This document shows positions 55,701 to 64,000 of a stretch of DNA of 64,000 bases, piece by piece; positions within the stretch are counted from its first letter, which is position 1, and each line of letters opens with the position of its first letter. A program made the translations under genes and the position numbers. Origin of the DNA: Gymnothorax reevesii (taxonomy: Eukaryota; Chordata; Actinopteri; Anguilliformes; Muraenidae); assembly GCA_029721435.1 (NCBI GenBank), contig CM056584.1:8204395-8268394 (forward strand), in the 5' to 3' direction. The notes under the pieces are model-generated. The model ran no database searches. It was given only the letters and a program-made list of their open reading frames with translations, and was not told the origin of the DNA.

Positions 55701-57284
55701 GCTAATATCTGGTCATTTTCATACTGTACGTGTCCTCTATGATGGGAGTATTGGATCAGAGGGCATTTCAGCTTAACGCTGCTTGTGTAAAATAGAAATT
55801 GAGTGACGTTAATGTTTGAATGCTAATGCTAACATGCTTATGATAGCGATCTAATGTGAGTTCTAATATCTGGTCATTTTCATACTATACGTGTCCTCTC
55901 TGATGTTGATAGGAGATCAGATGGCATTTCAGCTCAACCCTTTTTGTGTAAAATGGAAATTGAGTGACATTAATGTTTTAATACTAATGCTAACCTGCTA
56001 ATGCTAGCGATCTAATGGGAGTGCTAATATCTGGTCATTTTCATACTGTACGTGTCCTCTATGATGGGAGTATTGGATCAGATGGCATTTCAGCTTAATC
56101 CTGCTTGTGTAAAATAGAAATTGAGTGACGTTAATGTTTGAATGCTAATGCTAACATGCTAATGCTAGCGATCTAATGTGAGTTCTAATATCTGGTCATT
56201 TTCATACTACACGTGTCCTCAATGATGTTAATAGGAGATCAGATGGCATTTCAGCTTAACCCTTCTTGTTTAAAATGGAAATTGAGTGATGTTAATGTTT
56301 AAATGCTAATGCTAACATGCTAATGCTAGCGCTCTAATGTGAGTGCTAATATGTGGTCATTTTCATACTGTACGTGTCCTCTATGAGGGGAATATGGGAT
56401 CAGATGGCATTTCAGCTTAACCCTGTTTGTGTAAAATGGAAATTGAGTGACGTTAATGTTTAAATGCTAATGCTAACATGCAAATGCTAGCGATCTAATG
56501 TGAGTGCTAATATCTGGTCATTTTCTTACTGTACGTGTCCTCTATGATGTTAATAGGAGATCAGATGGCATTTCAGCTTAACCTTGCTTGTGTAAAATGG
56601 AAATTGAGGGACGTTCATGTTTTAATGCTAATGCTAACATGCTAATGCTAGTGATCTAATGTGAGTGCTAATACCTGGTCATTTTCATACAGCACATGTC
56701 CTCTATGATGGGAGTATAAGATCAGATGGCTTTTCAGCTTAACCCTGCTTGTGTAAAATGGAAATTGAGTGAAGTTAATGTTTGAATGCTAATGGTAACA
56801 TGCTAATGCTAGCGATCTAATGTGAGTTCTAATATCTGGTCATTTTCATACCATACGTGTCTTCTATGATGTTAATAGGAGATCAGATGGCATTTCAGCT
56901 TAACTCTGCTTGTGTACAATGGAAATTTAGTGACGTTAATGTTTGAATGCTAATGCTAACATGCTAATTCTAGCGATCTAATGTGAGTGCTAATTTCTGG
57001 TCATTTTCATACTACACGTGTCCTCTATGATATTAATAGGAGATCAGATGGCATTTCAGCTTAACCCTTCTTGTTTAAAATGGAAATTGAGTGATGTTAA
57101 TGTTTAAATGCTAATGCTAACATGCTAATGCTAGCGCTCTAATGTGAGTGCTAATATGTGGTCATTTTCATACTGTACGTGTCCTCTATGATGGGAATAT
57201 GGGATCAGATGGCATTTCAGCTTAACCCTGTTTGTGTAAAATGGAAATTGAGTGACGTTAATGTTTAAATGCTAATGCTAACAT

Positions 57285-58744
57285 GCAAATGCTAGCGATC
57301 TAATGTGAGTGCTAATATCTGGTCATTTTCATACTGTACGTGTCCTCTATGATGTTAATAGGAGATCAGATGGCATTTCAGCTTAACCCTGCTTGTGTAC
57401 AATGGAAATTTAGTGACGTTAATGTTTGAATGCTAATGCTAACATGCTTATTCTAGCGATCTAATGTGAGTGCTAATATCTGGTCATTTTCATACTACAC
57501 GTGTCCTCTTTGATATTAATAGGAGATCAGATGGCATTTCAGCTTCACCCTTCTTGTTTAAAATGGAAATTGAGTGATGTTAATGTTTAAATGCTAATGC
57601 TAACATGCTAATGCTAGCGCTCTAATGTGAGTGCTAATATGTGGTCATTTTCATACTGTACGTGTCCTCAATGATGGGAATATGGGATCAGATGGCATTT
57701 CAGCTTAACCCTGTTTGTGTAAAATGGAAATTGAGTGACGTTAATGTTTAAATGCTAATGCTAACATGCAAATGCTAGCGATCTAATGTGAGTGCTAATA
57801 TCTGGTCATTTTCATACTGTACGTGTCCTCTATGATGGGAGTATTGGATCAGATGGCATTTCAGCTTAACCCTGCTTGTGTAAAATAGAAATTGAGTGAC
57901 GTTAATGTTTGAATGCTAATGCTAACATGCTAATGCTAGCGATCTAATGTGAGTTCTAATATCTGGTCATTTTCATACTATACGTGTCCTCTATGATGTT
58001 AATAGGAGATCAGATGGCATTTCAGCTTAACCCTTCTTGTTTAAAATGGAAATTGAGTGATGTTAATGTTTAAATGCTAATGCTAACATGCTAATGCTAG
58101 CGCTCTAATGTGAGTGCTAATATGTGGTCATTTTCATACTGTACGTGTCCTCTATGATGGGAGTATGGGATCAGATGGCATTTCAGCTTTACCCTGCTTG
58201 TGTAAAATGGAAATTGAGTGAAGTTAATGTTGGAATACTAATGCTAACATGCTTATGCTAGCAATCTATTGTGAGTGCCAATAACTGGTGATTTTCATAC
58301 TGTACGTGTCCTCTATGATTGGAGTATGGGATCAGATCGCATTTCAGTTTCACCCTGCTTGTGTAAAATAGAAATTGAGTGACGTTAATGTTTGAATGCT
58401 AATGCTAACATGCTAATGCTAGTGATCTAATGTGAGTGCTAATATCTGGTCATTTTCATACTGTACGTGTCCTCTATGATGTTAGTATGAGATCAGATGG
58501 CATTTCTCCTTCACCCTTCTTGTATTATAAGCAAATTGAGTAATGTTAATGTTTCGATGCTAATGCTAACATGCTGATGCTAACATGCTAATGCTAGCAA
58601 TCTAATGTGAGTGCTAATACCTGGTCATTTTCATACTGTACATGTCCTCTATGATGGGAGTATGGGATCAGATGGCATTTCAGCTTAACCTTTGTGTAAA
58701 ATGGAAATTGAGTGATGTTAATGTTTAAATGCTAATGCTAACAT
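57285..58744 (+). repeat. 1460-bp segment preceding a near-copy of its own start
   Basis: The 1460-bp segment (nine monomers including pair 14, 9 x 161 plus 11) is bounded by ATGCAAATGCTAGCGATC tails at both ends. The sequence after each boundary is the same (TTAATAGGAG monomer, then the GCTTGTGTACAATGG type), so 57285 onward and 58745 onward align at first. A visible difference is CTTATTCTAGC near 57447 against CTAATTCTAGC. The alignment is lost within a few monomers because this segment proceeds to pair 14 and the following one to pair 15. Confidence 0.75.
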
Positions 58745-58759
58745 GCAAATGCTAGCGAT
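58427..58759 (+). repeat. Marker pair 14 (mixed A/C flank, hybrid second monomer)
   Basis: 175-bp monomer 58427-58601 and 158-bp monomer 58602-58759, 24 monomers after pair 13. The upstream flank has the type C AACTGGTGATT but lacks the GTGACCTC seen before the other type C pairs, so it is mixed. The tail of the 158-bp monomer switches to ATGCAAATGCTAGCGATC, which is an exchange point. Downstream sequence repeats that after 57285 at offset 1460. Single changes near 58188 (CTTTACCC) and 58348 (CAGTTTCACC) are private. Confidence 0.93.
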
Positions 58760-60208
58760 CTAATGTGAGTGCTAATATCTGGTCATTTTCATACTGTACG
58801 TGTCCTCTATGATGTTAATAGGAGATCAGATGGCATTTCAGCTTAACCCTGCTTGTGTACAATGGAAATTTAGTGACGTTAATGTTTGAATGCTAATGCT
58901 AACATGCTAATTCTAGCGATCTAATGTGAGTGCTAATATCTGGTCATTTTCATACTACACGTGTCCTCTTTGATATTAATAGGAGATCAGATGGCATTTC
59001 AGCTTCACCCTTCTTGTTTAAAATGGAAATTGAGTGATGTTAATGTTTAAATGCTAATGCTAACATGCTAATGCTAGCGCTCTAATGTGAGTGCTAATAT
59101 GTGGTCATTTTCATACTGTACGTGTCCTCTATGATGGGAATATGGGATCAGATGGCATTTCAGCTTAACCCTGTTTGTGTAAAATGGAAATTGAGTGACG
59201 TTAATGTTTAAATGCTAATGCTAACATGCAAATGCTAGCTATCTAATGTGATTGCTAATATCTGGTCATTTTCATACTGTACGTGTCCTCTATGATGGGA
59301 GTATTGGATCAGATGGCATTTCAGCTTAACCCTGCTTGTGTAAAATAGAAATTGAGTGACGTTACTGTTTGAATGCTAATGCTAACATGCTTATGCTAGC
59401 GATCTAATGTGAGTTCTAATATCTGGTCATTTTCATACTATACGTGTCCTCTCTGATGTTAATAGGAGATCAGATGGCATCTCAGCTCAACCCTTTTTGT
59501 GTAAAATGGAAATTGAGTGACATTAATGTTTTAATACTAATGCTAACATGCTAATGCTAGCGATCTAATATGAGTGCTAATATCTGGTCATTTTCATACT
59601 GTACGTGTCCTCTATGATGGGAGTATTGGATCAGATGGCATTTCAGCTTAACCCTGCTTGTGTAAAATAGAAATTGAGTGACGTTAATGTTTGAATGCTA
59701 ATGCTAACATGCTAATGCTAGCGATCTAATGTGAGTTCTAATATCTGGTCATTTTCATACTATACGTGTCCTCTATGATGTTAATAGGAGATCAGATGGC
59801 ATTTCAGCTTAACCCTTCTTGTTTAAAATGGAAATTGAGTGATGTTAATGTTTAAATGCTAATGCTAACATGCTAATGCTAGCGCTCTAATGTGAGTGCT
59901 AATATGTGGTCATTTTCATACTGTACGTGTCCTCTATGATGGGAGTATGGGATCAGATGGCATTTCAGCTTAACCCTGCTTGTGTAAAATGGAAATTGAG
60001 TGAAGTTAATGTTGGAATAATAATGCTAACATGCTTATGCTAGCAATCTATTGTGAGTGCCAATATCTGGTGATTTTCATACTGTACGTGTCCTCTATGA
60101 TTGGAGTATGGGATCAGATCGCATTTCAGCTTCACCCTGCTTGTGTAAAATAGAAATTAAATGACGTTAATGTTTGAATGCTAATGCTAACATGCTAATG
60201 CTAGTGAT

Positions 60209-60541
60209 CTAATGTGAGTGCTAATATCTGGTCATTTTCATACTGTACGTGTCCTCTATGATGTTAGTATGAGATCAGATGGCATTTCTCCTTCACCCTT
60301 CTTGTATTATAAGCAAATTGAGTAATGTTAATGTTTCGATGCTAATGCTAACATGCTGATGCTAACATGCTAATGCTAGCAATCTAATGTGAGTGCTAAT
60401 ACCTGGTCATTTTCATACTGTACATGTCCTCTATGATGGGAGTATGGGATCAGATGGCATTTCAGCTTAACCTTTGTGTAAAATGGAAATTGAGTGATGT
60501 TAATGTTTAAATGCTAATGCTAACATGCTAATGCTAGCGCT
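60209..60541 (+). repeat. Marker pair 15 (type B)
   Basis: 175-bp monomer 60209-60383 and 158-bp monomer 60384-60541, only 11 monomers after pair 14, the shortest gap. It corresponds to pair 13 at offset 5657 and is the last marker in the window. Confidence 0.95.
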
Positions 60542-63500
60542 CTAATGTGAGTGCTCATATCTGGTCATTTTCATACTGTACGTGTCCTCTATGATGGGAA
60601 TATGGGATCAGATGGCATTTCAGCATAACCCTGCTTGTGTAAAATGGAAATTGAGTGACGTTAATGTTTGAATACTAATGCTAACATGCTAATGCTAGCA
60701 ATCTACTGTGAGTGCTAATACCTGGTCATTTTCATATTGCACATGTCCTCTATGATGGAAGTATGGGATCAGATGGCATTTCAGCATAACCCTGCTTGTG
60801 TAAAATGGAAATTGAGTGACGTTAATGTTTGAATGCTTATGCTAACATGCTAATGCTAGCGATCTAATGTGAGTTCTAATATCTGGTCATTTTCATACTA
60901 TACGTGTCCTCTTTGATGTTAATGGGAGATCAGATGGCATTTCAGCTTAACCCTTCTTGTGTAAAATGGAAATTGAGTGATGTTAATGTCTAAATGCTAA
61001 TGCTAACATGCTAATGCTAGCGATCTAATATGAGTTCTAATACCTGGTCATTTTCATACTGTACGTGTCCTCTATGATGAGAATATGGGATCAGATGGCA
61101 TTTCAGCTTAACCCTGTGTGTGTAAAATGGAAATTGAGTGACGTTAATGTTTAAATGCTAATGCTAACATGCTAATGCTAGCCATCTAATGTCAGTGCTA
61201 ATATCTGGTCATTTTCATACTGTACGTGTCCTCTATGATGTTAATAGGAGATCAGATGGCATTTCAGCTTAACCCTTCTTGTGTAAAATGGAAATTGAGT
61301 GACATTAATGTTTTAATACTACTGCTAACATGCCAATGCTAGCGATCTAATGTGAGTGCTAATATCTGGTCATTTTCATACTGTACGTGTCATCTATGAT
61401 GGGAGTATTGGATCAGATGGCATTTCAGCTTAACGCTGCTTGTGTAAAATAGAAATTGAGTGACGTTAATGTTTGAATGCTAATGCTAACATGCTTATGA
61501 TAGCGATCTAATGTGAGTTCTAATATCTGGTCATTTTCATACTATACGTGTCCTCTCTGATGTTGATAGGAGATCAGATGGCATTTCAGCTCAACCCTTT
61601 TTGTGTAAAATGGAAATTGAGTGACATTAATGTTTTAATACTAATGCTAACATGCTAATGCTAGCGATCTAATGGGAGTGCTAATATCTGGTCATTTTCA
61701 TACTGTACGTGTCCTCTATGATGGGAGTATTGGATCAGATGGCATTTCAGCTTAACCCTGCTTGTGTAAAATAGAAATTGAGTGACGTTAATGTTTGAAT
61801 GCTAATGCTAACATGCTAATGCTAGCGATCTAATGTGAGTTCTAATATCTGGTCATTTTCATACTACACGTGTCCTCAATGATGTTAATAGGAGATCAGA
61901 TGGCATTTCAGCTTAACCCTTCTTGTCTAAAATGGAAATTGAGTGATGTTAATGTTTAAATGCTAATGCTAACATGCTAATGCTAGCGCTCTAATGTGAG
62001 TGCTAATATGTGGTCATTTTCATACTGTTCGTGTCCTCTATGAGGGGAATATGGGATCAGATGGCATTTCAGCTTAACCCTGTTTGTGTAAAATGGAAAT
62101 TGAGTGACGTTAATGTTTAAATGCTAATGCTAACATGCAAATGCTAGCGATCTAATGTGAGTGCTAATATCTGGTCATTTTCTTACTGTACGTGTCCTCT
62201 ATGATGTTAATAGGAGATCAGATGGCATTTCAGCTTAACCTTGCTTGTGTAAAATGGAAATTGAGTGACGTTCATGTTTTAATGCTAATGCTAACATGCT
62301 AATGCTAGTGATCTAATGTGAGTGCTAATACCTGGTCATTTTCATACAGCACATGTCCTCTATGATGGGAGTATAAGATCAGATGGCTTTTCAGCTTAAC
62401 CCTGCTTGTGTAAAATGGAAATTGAGTGAAGTTAATGTTTGAATGCTAATGGTAACATGCTAATGCTAGCGATCTAATGTGAGTTCTAATATCTGGTCAT
62501 TTTCATACCATACGTGTCTTCTATGATGTTAATAGGAGATCAGATGGCATTTCAGCTTAACTCTGCTTGTGTACAATGGAAATTTAGTGACGTTAATGTT
62601 TGAATGCTAATGCTAACATGCTAATTCTAGCGATCTAATGTGAGTGCTAATTTCTGGTCATTTTCATACTACACGTGTCCTCTATGATATTAATAGGAGA
62701 TCAGATGGCATTTCAGCTTAACCCTTCTTGTTTAAAATGGAAATTGAGTGATGTTAATGTTTAAATGCTAATGCTAACATGCTAATGCTAGCGCTCTAAT
62801 GTGAGTGCTAATATGAGGTCATTTTCATACTGTACGTGTCCTCTATGATGGGAATATGGGATCAGATGGCATTTCAGCTTAACCCTGTTTGTGTAAAATG
62901 GAAATTGAGTGACGTTAATGTTTAAATGCTAATGCTAACATGCAAATGCTAGCGATCTAATGTGAGTGCTAATATCTGGTCATTTTCATACTGTACGTGT
63001 CCTCTATGATGTTAATAGGAGATCAGATGGCATTTCAGCTTAACCCTGCTTGTGTACAATGGAAATTTAGTGACGTTAATGTTTGAATGCTAATGCTAAC
63101 ATGCTAATTCTAGCGATCTAATGTGAGTGCTAATATCTGGTCATTTTCATACTACACGTGTCCTCTTTGATATTAATAGGAGATCAGATGGCATTTCAGC
63201 TTCACCCTTCTTGTTTAAAATGGAAATTGAGTGATGTTAATGTTTAAATGCTAATGCTAACATGCTAATGCTAGCGCTCTAATGTGAGTGCTAATATGTG
63301 GTCATTTTCATACTGTACGTGTCCTCAATGATGGGAATATGGGATCAGATGGCATTTCAGCTTAACCCTGTTTGTGTAAAATGGAAATTGAGTGACGTTA
63401 ATGTTTAAATGCTAATGCTAACATGCAAATGCTAGCGATCTAATGTGAGTGCTAATATCTGGTCATTTTCATACTGTACGTGTCCTCTATGATGGGAGTA

Positions 63501-63922
63501 TTGGATCAGATGGCATTTCAGCTTAACCCTGCTTGTGTAAAATAGAAATTGAGTGACGTTAATGTTTGAATGCTAATGCTAACATGCTAATGCTAGCGAT
63601 CTAATGTGAGTTCTAATATCTGGTCATTTTCATACTATACGTGTCCTCTATGATGTTAATAGGAGATCAGATGGCATTTCAGCTTAACCCTTCTTGTTTA
63701 AAATGGAAATTGAGTGATGTTAATGTTTAAATGCTAATGCTAACATGCTAATGCTAGCGCTCTAATGTGAGTGCTAATATGTGGTCATTTTCATACTGTA
63801 CGTGTCCTCTATGATGGGAGTATGGGATCAGATGGCATTTCAGCTTAACCCTGCTTGTGTAAAATGGAAATTGAGTGAAGTTAATGTTGGAATACTAATG
63901 CTAACATGCTTATGCTAGCAAT

Positions 63923-64000
63923 CTATTGTGAGTGCCAATAACTGGTGATTTTCATACTGTACGTGTCCTCTATGATTGGAGTATGGGATCAGATCGCATT
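63923..64000 (+). repeat. Partial monomer at right window edge
   Basis: The last monomer begins at 63923 (CTATTGTGAGTGCCAATAAC) and is cut after 78 bases. It carries the pre-marker signature AACTGGTGATT and TGGAGTATGGGATCAGATCGC, so a 175-bp marker monomer is expected right after it. Confidence 0.9.

Larger units (their letters stand above)
53088..58744 (+). repeat. 5657-bp higher-order unit, left copy
   Basis: This unit has 35 monomers and contains marker pairs 13 and 14 (35 x 161 plus 2 x 11 = 5657). It starts and ends in an octamer-type tail (ATGCAAATGCTAGCGATC). Its right end overlaps the 1460-bp repeat that begins at 57285. Rare variants shared with the right copy include TTAACTCTGC (56902 and 62559) and CCTCAATGATGGGAA (57665 and 63322). 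Confidence 0.85.
1..64000 (+). repeat. 161-bp satellite array, whole window
   Basis: The entire window is a head-to-tail satellite array. A landmark CTAATGTGAG-like motif recurs at 3, 164, 325, 486, 661, 819, 980, 1141 and so on, every 161 bases except at the marker pairs (175, then 158 or 157). I count 396 complete monomers. From 486 to 60209 there are 370 monomers, and the distance of 59723 bp equals 370 x 161 plus fourteen marker gains of 11, minus one base, so no other net length change occurs. All copies are in the same orientation. No unique sequence, transposon or gene interrupts them. Base use is uniform at about 39% GC. Both ends lie inside the array. The monomer size fits nucleosome-scale satellites, often centromeric or pericentromeric, but location is inferred only. 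A teleost source is my best guess from the ATGCTAATGCTAAC-type tail. Confidence 0.99.
47135..64000 (+). repeat. Rearranged third part of the array
   Basis: From here the order no longer follows the C-A-C-B-C super-repeat. Markers are B, B, C-like, B. The sequence is still made only of monomer types found in copies 1 and 2, joined in register. Recognisable blocks are: 48262 to about 50505, which matches 54552 onward at offset 6290; 50527 to about 55700, which matches 37131 onward at offset 13396; and 53088-58744, repeated from 58745 to the window end at offset 5657. Private changes include TCCGATGGC near 47202 and CATTTTTATAC near 47322. Confidence 0.8.
58745..64000 (+). repeat. 5657-bp higher-order unit, right copy (cut by window end)
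   Basis: Repeats 53088-58343 at offset 5657, and 5256 bp of it are visible. It differs by scattered substitutions, for example CCTCTATGATGGG near 60595 against CCTCCATGATGGG, AAGTATGGG near 60771 against AAGTTTGGG, and CTTAACCC near 63845 against CTTTACCC. It contains pair 15. The copy of pair 14 would start just beyond the window. Confidence 0.85.

Noticed and set aside
1..64000. Short open reading frames across the array
   Set aside because: All three frames on both strands contain stops in the consensus monomer, and the 161-bp period rotates the frame. Any short open stretch is repeated with the satellite and shows no start context or codon pattern.
1..64000. CRISPR array
   Set aside because: Regular spacing suggested it briefly, but there are no unique spacers. 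The whole 161-bp unit is repeated and no cas genes are present.
1..64000. CENP-B box
   Set aside because: I looked for TTCG followed by the CGGG core. TTCG occurs in the marker monomer (GTTTCGATG) and in rare changes such as CTGTTCGTG, but no CGGG core follows, so no box is called.
1..64000. tRNA-derived SINE or other small-RNA origin of the monomer
   Set aside because: I see no recognisable A or B box, poly-A tail or target-site duplication in the consensus.
1..64000. Core of a Helitron-like element with internal tandem repeats
   Set aside because: Some animal elements carry repeats of about 160 bp, but no terminal hairpin, flanking element sequence or array end is visible, and 396 copies far exceeds the few usual in such elements.

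Overview
The whole 64 kb window is one uninterrupted satellite DNA array. All of it consists of head-to-tail copies, in a single orientation, of a monomer whose usual length is 161 bp and whose consensus is about 39% GC by hand count. I count 396 complete monomers, plus 2 bases at the left edge and a 78-bp partial monomer at the right edge, so the array continues past both ends. I found no gene, RNA gene, transposon, promoter or unique spacer. All three frames on both strands carry stops in the consensus monomer, and because 161 is not a multiple of three the frame also shifts from copy to copy.

Organism: a eukaryote, most likely a teleost fish. The monomer tail is built from an ATGCTAATGCTAAC-type 14-mer. 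GCTAACATGCTAATGCTAGC-like minisatellite sequence is familiar from many teleost genomes. This is family-level recollection, not a database result. A centromeric or pericentromeric position is plausible from monomer size and array structure but is not shown.

Organisation is nested. (1) Each monomer ends in two 14-bp units. (2) Two monomer classes, best separated at monomer positions 54-66, tend to alternate, which suggests an ancestral 322-bp dimer. (3) A distinctive marker pair, a 175-bp monomer with a third 14-mer followed by a 158-bp monomer with a 3-bp deletion, occurs 15 times. Successive pairs are 33, 27, 23, 32, 13, 43, 25, 23, 33, 13, 31, 39, 24 and 11 monomers apart, and they fall into flank types A, B and C. 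(4) These markers reveal a super-repeat of about 22.1 kb: copy 1 is 1141-25022 (148 monomers) and copy 2 is 25023-47134 (137 monomers), with marker order C-A-C-B-C in both. The length difference is fully explained by an 8-monomer duplication, a 2-monomer insertion, a 2-monomer duplication, a 1-monomer deletion and one single-base deletion. (5) From 47135 on, the third part is a mosaic of the same material (marker order B-B-C-B) with offsets of 6290, 13396 and 1460 bp, ending in a 5657-bp tandem repeat that runs off the right edge.

Every rearrangement I could locate joins monomers in register, as expected for unequal homologous exchange or gene conversion. The value of the window is as a readable history of satellite amplification. 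I see no evidence of an undescribed protein-coding or immune system here. Coordinates of repeat blocks were obtained by hand alignment. Exchange points are ambiguous within the stretches where the parents are identical.
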